10,950 nucleotides of DNA from an uncultured Eubacterium sp. (GTDB lineage Bacteria; Bacillota; Clostridia; Lachnospirales; Lachnospiraceae). Every line of letters begins with the position of its first letter. Within the stretch, counting starts at the first letter, position 1. The translations under genes were made by a program, and so were the position numbers. A model generated the notes under the pieces. That model saw nothing but the letters and a program-made list of their open reading frames with translations. It made no database searches and was not told where the DNA came from. The stretch lies in NCBI GenBank assembly GCA_904502145.1, contig CAJGDH010000045.1, forward strand, positions 1 to 10,950. Direction: 5' to 3'. Shown piece by piece: positions 1 through 6,633 of this stretch.

Positions 1-1620
1 AAGCAGGCTCTTGCATACCCCCGCAGGACATCTCTTCTCAACTACGTGTGCGATATACTCATCCTTGAAATATCTCATTGTGGACAGGACGGGGTTGGGG
101 GCCGTCTGACCGAGACCGCAGAGAGAATTGGCTGTGATGTAGGTCGCACGCTCTTCCAGTTTGTCCAGGTCCTCAAGGGTACCCTGTCCTTTGGTGATCT
201 TGTCAAGGATCTCATACATACGTTTTGTTCCGATACGGCAGGGTGTACATTTTCCGCAGGATTCGTCAACGGTGAACTCAAGGAAGAATTTGGCGATATC
301 CACCATACAGTTGTCTTCATCCATGACGATCAGACCGCCGGAACCCATCATGGAACCGATGGCGATCAGATTGTCGTAATCGATGGGAACGTCAAAATGT
401 TCTACAGGAATACATCCGCCGGAAGGTCCGCCGGTCTGTGCAGCCTTGAACTTCTTGCCGTTGGGGATGCCTCCGCCGATCTCTTCCACGATCTCACGGA
501 GAGTGGTTCCCATGGGGATCTCAACAAGACCGGTATTCTTGATCTTTCCGCCCAGGGCGAAAACCTTGGTTCCTTTGGATTTCTCGGTTCCCATGGAAGC
601 GAACCAGTCCGCTCCCTTCAGGATGATCTGAGGAATGTTGGCATAGGTTTCTACGTTGTTAAGGATAGTGGGTTTTTCAAACAGACCCTTTACTGCCGGG
701 AACGGAGGTCTGGGTCTGGGCTCGCCTCGTTTACCTTCGATGGAGGTCATGAGGGCTGTCTCCTCACCGCAGACGAAAGCGCCGGCTCCGAGACGGATAT
801 CCAGGTCGAAATCGAATCCGGAGCCCAGAATATCTTTGCCCAGCAGGCCGTATTCTTTTGCCTGTCCGATGGCAATGCGGAGACGCTTTACAGCGATGGG
901 GTACTCGGCACGCACATAGATGTAACCCTGGTGGGCACCGATGGCGTAACCGGCGATGATCATGGCTTCAATGACAACATGGGGATCGCCCTCGAGAACG
1001 GAACGGTCCATGAATGCACCCGGGTCACCTTCGTCGGCGTTACAGCAGACATATTTCTCCGGACCGGGCTGTCCTGCAGCGAAGGACCATTTCACGCCTG
1101 TGGGGAATCCGGCTCCTCCACGGCCGCGCAGGCCGGAAGCCTTCAGTGTTTCGATAACGTCCTCAGGAGTCATCTCGGTAAGTACCTTACCAAGAGCCTG
1201 ATAGCCGTCGTAAGCGATATATTCATCGATGATCTCGGGGTCGATGATACCACAGTTACGAAGCGCCACTCTCTTCTGTTTCCTATAGAACGGAGTGTTG
1301 TCGAGAGACTTTATGGTGTTGTTGTCGGCATCGACAGAATCCTTGTAAAGAAGGCGCTGCACGATACGGCCTTTAAGCAGATGCTCGGATACGATCTCCG
1401 GGATATCTTCGGGGGTAACCCGTGAATAGAAAGATCCCTCGGGATATACTATCATAACAGGACCGTTCTCGCAGAGACCGAAACATCCCGTGCGGACTAT
1501 GGCGATTTCCTTTTCAAGTCCGTTTGCTTTAAGTTCCTGCTCAAGAGCGTCCTGGACTTTCTGGCTGCCCGATGACGAACATCCGGTTCCGCCGCAGATA
1601 AGTACATGTGAACGATACAT
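1..1620 (-). CDS. hndC: NuoF-like NAD(P)H/FMN subunit of multimeric [FeFe]-hydrogenase (HndC/HydB), 3' end missing
   Basis: This is the flavin subunit that exchanges electrons between NAD(P)(H) and the iron-sulfur chain of a soluble cytoplasmic HndABCD/HydABC hydrogenase; many such enzymes are electron-bifurcating with ferredoxin. The window shows the first 540 residues. Residues 1-60 form a thioredoxin-like 2Fe-2S domain with C9, C14, C46 and C50 (C-x4-C, C-x3-C). The FMN loop GLRGRGGAGFPTG is at 163-175 and the glycine-rich nucleotide region GAGAFVCGEE at 278-287. The N3-type 4Fe-4S ligands are C455, C458, C461 and C501. The last visible residues, CPAGVCKSLL, match the point where HydB-type proteins run into a C-terminal ferredoxin domain, so that domain probably lies off the edge. 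ATG at 1620 is preceded by AAGGAGG, which overlaps the hndB stop 12 nt away. The NAD versus NADP preference and bifurcation cannot be read from sequence here. Confidence 0.93.
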   Translation of the reverse strand, partial: MYRSHVLICGGTGCSSSGSQKVQDALEQELKANGLEKEIAIVRTGCFGLCENGPVMIVYPEGSFYSRVTPEDIPEIVSEHLLKGRIVQRLLYKDSVDADNNTIKSLDNTPFYRKQKRVALRNCGIIDPEIIDEYIAYDGYQALGKVLTEMTPEDVIETLKASGLRGRGGAGFPTGVKWSFAAGQPGPEKYVCCNADEGDPGAFMDRSVLEGDPHVVIEAMIIAGYAIGAHQGYIYVRAEYPIAVKRLRIAIGQAKEYGLLGKDILGSGFDFDLDIRLGAGAFVCGEETALMTSIEGKRGEPRPRPPFPAVKGLFEKPTILNNVETYANIPQIILKGADWFASMGTEKSKGTKVFALGGKIKNTGLVEIPMGTTLREIVEEIGGGIPNGKKFKAAQTGGPSGGCIPVEHFDVPIDYDNLIAIGSMMGSGGLIVMDEDNCMVDIAKFFLEFTVDESCGKCTPCRIGTKRMYEILDKITKGQGTLEDLDKLEERATYITANSLCGLGQTAPNPVLSTMRYFKDEYIAHVVEKRCPAGVCKSLL

Positions 1621-1632
1621 ATTATTTCCTCC

Positions 1633-2010
1633 TTATTTCGCGGCATTCACTGCGCCGATAGTGTATTCGGTAACAACATTTCCGTTAACGATATGATCGA
1701 CTATGATCCTTTTGGCTTTTTCCGCGTCCAATTTGACATAGGTAACCTTTTCCTTGCCGGGCTCGAATACTTCCGCTACAGGCTCGAACTGGCAGATGCC
1801 GATGCAGCCTGTCTGTGCCACGGTCACACCCTGAAGTCCCCGCTTGGCAACTTCCTCCACAAATGAATTAAGTACCGGGCGTGCCCCTGCCGCAATACCG
1901 CAGGTAGCCATTCCTACCACGATACGGGTATTGTCGGGAGCATCCTCCCTCATTCCCATGTTATTACGAGCTTTATCTCTTAATGCTTTAAGCTCAGCTA
2001 AGCTCTTCAT
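1633..2010 (-). CDS. hndB: HndB-type thioredoxin-like ferredoxin subunit
   Basis: A 125-residue protein of the thioredoxin-like 2Fe-2S ferredoxin family, the small HndB subunit of four-subunit NAD(P)-linked [FeFe]-hydrogenases. It probably passes electrons within the cytoplasmic complex. The N-terminal helix (1-20) is followed by the fold from about residue 28. Visible cysteines are C37 in MATCGIAAGA and C69 and C73 in TGCIGIC. The usual second cysteine of the first pair, C-x4-C in NuoE and in the N-terminus of the neighbouring HndC, is absent (the loop reads C-G-I-A-A-G-A). My recollection is that this CGIAAGA loop recurs in the HndB family, so it is probably a subfamily trait and not a mutation. 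ATG at 2010 has GGAGGAG just upstream, and the ATPase gene ends 3 nt before it, so the two are translationally close. Confidence 0.9.
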   Translation of the reverse strand: MKSLAELKALRDKARNNMGMREDAPDNTRIVVGMATCGIAAGARPVLNSFVEEVAKRGLQGVTVAQTGCIGICQFEPVAEVFEPGKEKVTYVKLDAEKAKRIIVDHIVNGNVVTEYTIGAVNAAK

Positions 2011-2013
2011 TAT

Positions 2014-2568
2014 TTACTCCTCCTCGTCAGTGTACAATGCTTCGATGTGTTCTCTCAGATATTCCTCTATGAACATTCTGATCTCGGGCAGTTCAAGTGA
2101 TACCCCCTCAAGAACCTCCTTAAGCTGGTCCGTGGAGACGAAAAATTCTTTTCCGTCCACGATATGGGTGTACATGACATTCACATCTTCGTGACTGCAG
2201 ATCAGCAGCTGGATGGTGGATGCCATATCCCCCAGAGGCATGCGGTCTATGTTCGTGAGTCCGAAAGTCGCGCAGGTTTTCGTCCCGACTCCCGGTTCCG
2301 ATGAGATGGAAAATTCTCCTCCGGACATCTCCGCCGCCATCTTAAAGAAGGGTACGCCCAGACCTACCTTTCTGGTGGTTCTTGTCGTGAAGAACGGGTC
2401 CGTAACCTGAGCCACCTGTTCTTCACTCATTCCGCAGCCGTCATCCTCTATAATAATGGAAAGTGTATCGGCAGCGGAATCCTCGATGACCTTTATGGTC
2501 ACATTCTCCGCCTGTGCCCGCATGGAATTCTCAGCCACATCAAGCACATTCATGGAAAGCTCCTGCAT
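2014..2568 (-). CDS. GHKL-type ATP-binding protein within the hydrogenase operon
   Basis: A 184-residue protein with a histidine-kinase-like ATPase fold and no phosphoacceptor helix, sensor or membrane segment. The N-box is at 7-16 (LDVAENS, N14), the G1 box at 42-47 (DDGCGM) and the F/G2 region at 58-73 (FFTTRTTRKVGLGVP). After the ATPase part (to about 105) comes an 80-residue tail ending in an acidic run. Such ATPases are recurrent companions of clostridial trimeric and tetrameric [FeFe]-hydrogenases, but I know of no proven function; a protein kinase or anti-sigma-like switch is the natural guess. An upstream extension to 2637 is open but lies inside hndA. I chose ATG 2568 because it has GGAAGG six bases upstream and sits 1 nt past the hndA stop. 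The domain also begins right at this start. Confidence 0.88.
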   Translation of the reverse strand: MQELSMNVLDVAENSMRAQAENVTIKVIEDSAADTLSIIIEDDGCGMSEEQVAQVTDPFFTTRTTRKVGLGVPFFKMAAEMSGGEFSISSEPGVGTKTCATFGLTNIDRMPLGDMASTIQLLICSHEDVNVMYTHIVDGKEFFVSTDQLKEVLEGVSLELPEIRMFIEEYLREHIEALYTDEEE

Positions 2569-2569
2569 C

Positions 2570-3070
2570 TTAACCTTCCTTATATTTCGCCAGGATCTTC
2601 GGAACTTCGTCCGGTGTAAGACGGCCATATACATCATCGTTGATCATGATGACCGGCGCCAGTCCGCAGGCACCTACGCAGCGGCATGCTTCCAGAGAGA
2701 AATTCATATCAGCGGTACACTCTCCACCCTGGATTCCGAGTTCCTTCGCAAGCCTTGCGTACACTTCTCCGGAACCTTTTACATAGCATGCGGTTCCAAG
2801 ACATACGGAAACTTTGTACTTACCCTTGGGATTAAGGGCAAACTGTGAATAGAATGTTGCTACTCCGTATACTTCTTCGAAAGGTATCTTAAGTCCTTTC
2901 GCGATGATCTGCTGCACTTCTTCGGGCAGGTAGCCGTATATATCCTGCGCCTCCTGAAGTATGGGCATAAGAGCGCCTCTCTGATCTTTAAGGCGTTCGA
3001 TCACTTCAAGAAGAGCCTGTTCCTGCTCCGGAGTGCCTTGAAACGGTACTTTGGTTATCGAGTTTGCCAT
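2570..3070 (-). CDS. hndA: NuoE-like 2Fe-2S subunit of multimeric [FeFe]-hydrogenase (HndA/HydC)
   Basis: A 166-residue homologue of the 24-kDa subunit of complex I, HndA in Desulfovibrio and HydC in Thermotoga nomenclature. It binds one 2Fe-2S cluster next to the flavin subunit. Residues 15-80 are the N-terminal helical part, with LMPILQEAQDIYGYLPEE and VATFYSQF typical of NuoE. The thioredoxin-like part carries all four ligands: C90 and C95 (CLGTAC) and C131 and C135 (CVGAC). Length is normal for the family. It is the first gene of the minus-strand operon. ATG at 3070 has AGAGGAA about seven bases upstream, and the promoter at 3158-3186 leaves a leader of roughly 80 nt. The order hndA, ATPase, hndB, hndC supports a four-subunit hydrogenase whose catalytic subunit would follow hndC. 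Confidence 0.93.
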   Translation of the reverse strand: MANSITKVPFQGTPEQEQALLEVIERLKDQRGALMPILQEAQDIYGYLPEEVQQIIAKGLKIPFEEVYGVATFYSQFALNPKGKYKVSVCLGTACYVKGSGEVYARLAKELGIQGGECTADMNFSLEACRCVGACGLAPVIMINDDVYGRLTPDEVPKILAKYKEG

Positions 3071-3115
3071 AGCGCATTCCTCTCTTCCTTAATAGATTGA
3101 TTTGCAGTTGCGATA

Positions 3116-3132
3116 TTACATTAACATTGTAA
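3116..3132. promoter_or_regulatory. Imperfect inverted repeat just downstream of the hnd transcription start
   Basis: TTACATTAACATTGTAA has TTACA/TGTAA arms and lies in the first transcribed bases of the hnd leader, where a repressor could act. It partly resembles the TTGTTAA/TTAACAA style of Rex (NADH-sensing) sites, but the central match is poor. The assignment is only a suggestion. Confidence 0.25.
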
Positions 3133-3157
3133 AAAAACGATCTGCGACTCCATTTTT

Positions 3158-3186
3158 ACTATATCAGACAAGCCCGAATGTATCAA
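3158..3186 (-). promoter_or_regulatory. Sigma-A-type promoter of the hnd operon
   Basis: Read on the minus strand, TTGATA (3186-3181) and TATAGT (3163-3158) are separated by exactly 17 bases. Each hexamer has five of six consensus bases. The predicted start is near 3151, giving a leader of about 80 nt to the hndA ATG. Confidence 0.75.
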
Positions 3187-3197
3187 TAATTGTTTTT

Positions 3198-3214
3198 AAT
3201 ATTTCGGAAATATT
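3198..3214. promoter_or_regulatory. Perfect 8-bp inverted repeat upstream of the hnd promoter
   Basis: AATATTTC, a single G, then GAAATATT. It sits 11 bp upstream of the hnd -35 element, between the two divergent operons, a fitting place for an activator or shared operator. The AT-rich context makes chance occurrence possible, and no known regulator is recognised. Confidence 0.35.
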
Positions 3215-3308
3215 GTAGTGTTGTTTTACTATTTTATCAGTAAGGCGGCTAATGTTTCCCAGATCATCGTGTCAAGCGGATTTATGCATACAACCCTCTG
3301 TATTTCTG

Positions 3309-3337
3309 TTGCTTTTATGACGTTCCTTTGATATATT
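3309..3337 (+). promoter_or_regulatory. Candidate promoter of the plus-strand regulatory operon
   Basis: TTGCTT (3309-3314) and TATATT (3332-3337) with a 17-bp spacer. The -10 has five of six consensus bases and the -35 has only the TTG. The predicted start is near 3344. It is the best sigma-A-like pair I find between the divergent genes on this strand. Confidence 0.4.
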
Positions 3338-3371
3338 TACACATATATACCAATCATAGAAATGAGTAATC

Positions 3372-3380
3372 GGAAAGGAG
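3372..3380 (+). promoter_or_regulatory. Displaced Shine-Dalgarno-like sequence
   Basis: GGAAAGGAG is a strong anti-16S match, but no start codon lies at a normal distance from it. ATG 3362 is upstream and ATG 3413 is 32 bases downstream. A 5-bp hairpin (CGCGT 3386-3390 with ACGCG 3398-3402) between it and ATG 3413 could shorten the effective spacing to about 15 bases. Confidence 0.35.
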
Positions 3381-3412
3381 ACAGGCGCGTCGGAAAAACG
3401 CGGCCGGATATT

Positions 3413-3772
3413 ATGACAGTAAGGGATATTATCAGAATTCTTGATGCAGAACTTTTGTACGGCGATGAGGAGCTTCTTGACCAGGAGGTGGCCCACGCCT
3501 GCGGAAGTGATATGATGAGCGATGTGCTCGCATTTGTGAAGGATCAGGCTGTGCTGCTGACCGGTCTCATCAACACTCAGGCAGTAAGGACGGCCGAGAT
3601 GATGGACATGAAATGTGTCATTCTGGTCAGGGGAAAGGATCCTCAGGAGAGTGTGATCGAACTGGCGAAGGACAGAGACATCTGTATTCTCAAGACAGAG
3701 CACACCATGTTCTGCGCCTGCGGCCTCCTGTACGAGAACGGAATTCGCGGAGGAGAGAAAAATGACTTTTAA
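3413..3772 (+). CDS. DRTGG-domain-like protein, first gene of hydrogenase-linked regulatory operon
   Basis: About 119 residues, soluble, resembling the small DRTGG-type proteins found beside clostridial [FeFe]-hydrogenases. It opens with MTVRDIIRIL and carries a central VLLTGLINTQAVRTAEMM segment, followed by an alternating strand/helix end rich in cysteine (C91, C101, C103). DRTGG domains also occur in phosphotransacetylases and CBS proteins and have no settled biochemical role; ligand sensing is a guess. The frame is open back to ATG 3362, adding 17 basic residues. I prefer 3413 because the domain starts there, although neither ATG has a properly spaced ribosome binding site. Its stop overlaps the next start by 11 bases, so it is co-translated with the ATPase. 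A second protein of this type is encoded three genes downstream. Confidence 0.75.
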   Translation: MTVRDIIRILDAELLYGDEELLDQEVAHACGSDMMSDVLAFVKDQAVLLTGLINTQAVRTAEMMDMKCVILVRGKDPQESVIELAKDRDICILKTEHTMFCACGLLYENGIRGGEKNDF

Positions 3773-4175
3773 TTATGATGTTCCGGCTGATGACTTTACA
3801 CGTGCCGGTGAAGCATCCGGGGACCTTAAGAAGAAGATGAAAAAGCTCGGGTTCCCTCCGGCAGTCATCCGCAGAGTTTCCATCGCCCTATATGAAGGGG
3901 AGATCAATATGGTCATCCACGCCAACGGGGGACATATTACGGCAGAGGTCGATCAGAATGAGATCAATCTGACCCTCGCCGATTCCGGACCCGGAATCCC
4001 CGATATCGAAATGGCCATGAAGGACGGCTTCTCCACAGCCTCTGACCAGGTGAGAAACCTGGGCTTCGGAGCAGGGATGGGTCTTCCGAATATGAAGCGT
4101 AATTCAGATGAAATTAGCATTGAAACCGAACTGGGTGTCGGAACTACGGTAAGGATGAAGATTTTAAACAACTGA
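3762..4175 (+). CDS. RsbW-like ATP-binding protein (anti-sigma/serine kinase type)
   Basis: A 137-residue stand-alone GHKL ATPase of the RsbW/SpoIIAB type. The N-box is at 41-57 (ALYEGEINMVIHANGG, with E47, N49 and H53). The G1 box is at 74-79 (DSGPGI) and the glycine-rich G2 lid at 101-109 (GFGAGMGLP). It spans nearly the whole protein, with no sensor domain or membrane segment. Family members bind sigma factors or phosphorylate antagonist proteins, but no sigma factor or STAS partner gene is visible here. GGAGGAGAG lies five bases before ATG 3762. It is sandwiched between a DRTGG-type gene and the putative sensory hydrogenase, so it may be the output arm of a redox sensor (inference). Confidence 0.87.
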   Translation: MTFNYDVPADDFTRAGEASGDLKKKMKKLGFPPAVIRRVSIALYEGEINMVIHANGGHITAEVDQNEINLTLADSGPGIPDIEMAMKDGFSTASDQVRNLGFGAGMGLPNMKRNSDEISIETELGVGTTVRMKILNN

Positions 4176-4189
4176 AATGAGGTGTTGTT

Positions 4190-5518
4190 TTGGCTGATTT
4201 TATTCACAGTGTCACTCTTGATAAAGATAAATGCCTCGGCTGTACCAACTGTATCAAAAGGTGCCCTACCAGCGCCATCAGGGTTGAGAAGGGTAAGGCC
4301 AGGATCCTCTCGTCGCTCTGCATAGACTGCGGCGAGTGTATAAGGGTGTGTCCGCATCACGCGAAGATCGCCGTATGCCAGAGCCTGGATGTCCTCCACC
4401 AGTATGAATATACGATCGCGCTTCCGGCGCCGTCGCTGTATGCGCAGTTCAACAACCTGGAAGGCCCGGAGATCGTTGTGGAAGGACTCCGTATACTGGG
4501 ATTTGATGATGTGTTTGAAGTGGCACAGGCCGCGGAGCTTGTATCCGACGCCACAAGGAAATATATCAAGAACACCGACTCCGACGCGACCCTGATCAGT
4601 TCCGCCTGCCCGACCATATCCAGGCTTATCCGGATCCGTTTCCCGGAGCTGATCGATAACCTGCTTCCGCTGCTTACCCCGGCGGAACTGGCGGGAAAGA
4701 TCGCGCGGGAAAGAGCCATGAGAGAGACAGGCCTTCCGGCGGATAAGATAGGGACGGTTTTTATCTCTCCCTGCACCGCCAAGGCATCGAGCATATACTC
4801 TCCCATCGGCCTTGAAAAAAGCAATATCGATGCAGTTATCTCCATAAAGGACGTGTATACAAAGCTCGTGGGTGTCCTTCCGAAGGCTGCGGAAACCTGC
4901 GGGGATTCGGACAGCGGACGTGTCGGGGTAAGCTGGGGTTCTTCCGGCGGGGAAGGGGCCGCTTTGCTGACGGACTCCTACCTTGCTGCCGACGGGATCG
5001 AAAACTGCATAAAGGTTCTGAACGAGATGGAGGACGAGAAGCTTAATGACATTAAGTTTGTGGAGCTGAATGCCTGCCCCGGCGGATGCGTGGGCGGTGT
5101 CTTCACCGTGGAAAACCCGTTTATCGCCAAGGTCAAACTGATGTCCTTAAGAAAATATCTGCCCCCTTATAAGAATATCATCAAGGAAGAGATCGTTCCG
5201 GAAGAGTACAGATGGAGTTCCGAGATGGAATACCGTCCGGTCATGGAGCTGGATCCGGATATGGAGAAAGCCTTTTCCATGATGGAGGAAGTGGAACGTC
5301 TTACGGAAAAACTGCCGGGACTGAACTGCGGATCCTGCGGGTCCCCCTCCTGCCGTTCTCTGGCGGAGGATATCGTGCGCGGATACTCCACGGAAAACGC
5401 CTGCGTATTTGTCCTTCGAGATGAGGTTCAGCACATAGCCAACCTGCTTTCCAAGATCTCCGGGATAGGAATGGGAAGAACCCGGAGGAATCGGGAAACA
5501 GAAGATGAAGAAGAATAA
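4190..5518 (+). CDS. Putative sensory [FeFe]-hydrogenase (group D / HsfB-like)
   Basis: A 442-residue cytoplasmic iron-sulfur protein with three parts. Residues 10-60 are a two-cluster ferredoxin (C15, C18, C21, C25; C44, C47, C50, C54). Residues 70-320 are an [FeFe]-hydrogenase H-domain with four candidate H-cluster ligands: C140 in SSACPT, C195 in SPCTAK, and C296 and C300 in ACPGGC. Residues 379-405 are a 4Fe-4S domain with C380, C383, C388 and C405 (C-x2-C-x4-C-x16-C). The proton-relay cysteine that precedes the first H-cluster ligand in catalytic enzymes is A139, as in slow, putatively sensory hydrogenases. It lacks the PAS domain of group C HydS and ends in an acidic tail. The start must be TTG 4190: AGGTG lies upstream, and an in-frame TGA at 4178-4180 excludes anything longer. 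It probably reports H2 or redox state rather than turning over H2 in bulk. Confidence 0.88.
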   Translation: MADFIHSVTLDKDKCLGCTNCIKRCPTSAIRVEKGKARILSSLCIDCGECIRVCPHHAKIAVCQSLDVLHQYEYTIALPAPSLYAQFNNLEGPEIVVEGLRILGFDDVFEVAQAAELVSDATRKYIKNTDSDATLISSACPTISRLIRIRFPELIDNLLPLLTPAELAGKIARERAMRETGLPADKIGTVFISPCTAKASSIYSPIGLEKSNIDAVISIKDVYTKLVGVLPKAAETCGDSDSGRVGVSWGSSGGEGAALLTDSYLAADGIENCIKVLNEMEDEKLNDIKFVELNACPGGCVGGVFTVENPFIAKVKLMSLRKYLPPYKNIIKEEIVPEEYRWSSEMEYRPVMELDPDMEKAFSMMEEVERLTEKLPGLNCGSCGSPSCRSLAEDIVRGYSTENACVFVLRDEVQHIANLLSKISGIGMGRTRRNRETEDEEE

Positions 5519-5534
5519 GTAATGGAGTAAGCAA

Positions 5535-5864
5535 ATGAACGTAAATAGTGCAGCTGCAAGATGTGGATTTGAAATCGTCGCGGGAGATGAAGCGCTTACG
5601 CGTGAGATCACCGGTGTATATTGTTGTGACCTTTTAAGCTTTGCCATGGGACGGGCGCCGGAAGGGTGCGCCTGGATCACCGTCATGGGAAACCTGAACT
5701 CTGTGGCGGTTGCTTCCCTTGCGGACGTTGCCTGCGTCGTGCTGTGCGACGGGGTAAAACCGGATGCCGAAATGATCAAAAAAGCCGAGCAGCAGGATAT
5801 TGCCTTGCTTTGTTCCGAACTGCCCGCTTTCGAAACAGGGAAAATGATTTTCGATACACTTTAA
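5535..5864 (+). CDS. Second DRTGG-domain-like protein
   Basis: A 109-residue soluble protein that resembles the small DRTGG-type companions of clostridial hydrogenases. Its core reads CCDLLSFAMGRAPEGCAWITV followed by GNLNSVAVASLADVACVVLCDG. The end has the strand/helix pattern seen in the first DRTGG-type gene of this operon, so the two are probably distant paralogues. Cysteines C10, C29, C30, C45, C67 and C71 are notable for its size, but no clear metal motif is formed. GGAG is seven bases before the ATG, and it starts 16 nt after the putative sensory hydrogenase stop. A role in binding a small ligand or the hydrogenase is inferred from position only. Confidence 0.78.
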   Translation: MNVNSAAARCGFEIVAGDEALTREITGVYCCDLLSFAMGRAPEGCAWITVMGNLNSVAVASLADVACVVLCDGVKPDAEMIKKAEQQDIALLCSELPAFETGKMIFDTL

Positions 5865-5874
5865 GGAGATTCTC

Positions 5875-6576
5875 ATGACCTACGATCTTCACATTCACTC
5901 ATGTCTCTCCCCCTGCGGAGATAATGATATGACCGTGAATAACATCGTGAATATGGCCATGCTCAAGGAACTGGATGTGATCGCTCTGACCGACCACAAC
6001 AGCTCCAGAAACTGTCCGGCTTTTATGGAAGCCGCCAGAAGGGCCGGAGTCCGTGCGATCCCCGGGATGGAGATCAATACTTCCGAGGAGATCCATGCCG
6101 TCTGCCTGTTCCCCACCCTCGAACAGGCCATGGATTTCGACGCCTATGTCTTCTCCACTTTGCCCCCGGTAAAAAACAAACCGGAGGTCTTCGGTGACCA
6201 GATCATCGTCAATGAGGATGACGAGCCCATAGGCAAGATCGATAAGCTTCTCATCACAGCCAGCGGCATCTCCTATTCCGAGCTTCCCGAGCTGGTGAGC
6301 AGCTATGGGGGGATCTTCTTCCCCTCCCATGTGGACCGGAGCTCGAACAGCCTGCTTGCCATCATGGGGGCTGTCCCCGAAGATGTGGAGTTCCCGTTTT
6401 TTGAACTTTATCATATCGGGTACGCTGAAGAAACCATAGAGAAGAATGAAGGCCTTAAAGAGAAACCCTGGCTCCACAATTCGGATGCCCATTATCTGTG
6501 GGATATAGCGGAACCGGAGAGACAGCTGGATCCCAGGATCGAGGAGATGCTAAGGGAATCCGGCATACTGAAATAA
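5875..6576 (+). CDS. PHP-domain metal-dependent phosphoesterase
   Basis: A 233-residue protein of the PHP family, whose members hydrolyse phosphate esters such as histidinol phosphate, nucleoside 3',5'-bisphosphates or short oligonucleotides using two or three metals. Candidate metal ligands run in the usual order: H6 and H8 in DLHIHS, D40 and H41 in TDHN, E66 in GMEINTS, H74, H152 in FPSHVDR, and D204 and H206 in NSDAHYL. The complete set suggests an active enzyme. Residues 95-130 form an insertion relative to compact PHP phosphatases. AAGGAG overlaps the upstream stop and lies six bases before ATG, so it is the last gene of the operon. Its substrate is unknown; the context hints at turnover of a signalling nucleotide (inference). 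Confidence 0.88.
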   Translation: MTYDLHIHSCLSPCGDNDMTVNNIVNMAMLKELDVIALTDHNSSRNCPAFMEAARRAGVRAIPGMEINTSEEIHAVCLFPTLEQAMDFDAYVFSTLPPVKNKPEVFGDQIIVNEDDEPIGKIDKLLITASGISYSELPELVSSYGGIFFPSHVDRSSNSLLAIMGAVPEDVEFPFFELYHIGYAEETIEKNEGLKEKPWLHNSDAHYLWDIAEPERQLDPRIEEMLRESGILK

Positions 6577-6592
6577 AAAAAGATAAAAAAAC

Positions 6593-6633
6593 AAAAATCC
6601 TGTACCGTGTTTATCCATGGTACAGGATTTTTT
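6593..6633. terminator. Bidirectional intrinsic terminator between convergent genes
   Basis: AAAAATCCTGTACC (6593-6606) pairs with GGTACAGGATTTTT, leaving a 12-base loop. T-rich sequence follows the stem on the plus strand, and an A-rich tract at 6574-6597 supplies the U-run on the minus strand. It therefore serves both the PHP operon and the AraC gene, whose stop codon begins at the last T of the structure. Confidence 0.85.

Noticed and set aside
46..1425. 459-codon open frame on the plus strand
   Set aside because: It runs codon-for-codon opposite hndC, whose minus-strand translation has all NuoF motifs. Its own translation matches nothing I recognise and it has no ribosome binding site.
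2014..2637. Longer start (ATG 2637) for the hnd-operon ATPase
   Set aside because: The extra 23 residues lie inside hndA in another frame, and ATG 2568 has a good ribosome binding site right at the start of the ATPase domain.
3272..3703. 143-codon open frame on the minus strand, extending into the divergent gap
   Set aside because: Mostly antisense to the first DRTGG-type gene. It has no recognisable domain and would block the plus-strand promoter region.
5147..5779. 210-codon open frame on the minus strand
   Set aside because: It overlaps the 3' part of the putative sensory hydrogenase and the second DRTGG-type gene, both well supported. Its product is low-complexity with no domain.
5899..6492. 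197-codon open frame on the minus strand
   Set aside because: It is antisense to the PHP gene, which has all its metal-binding motifs.
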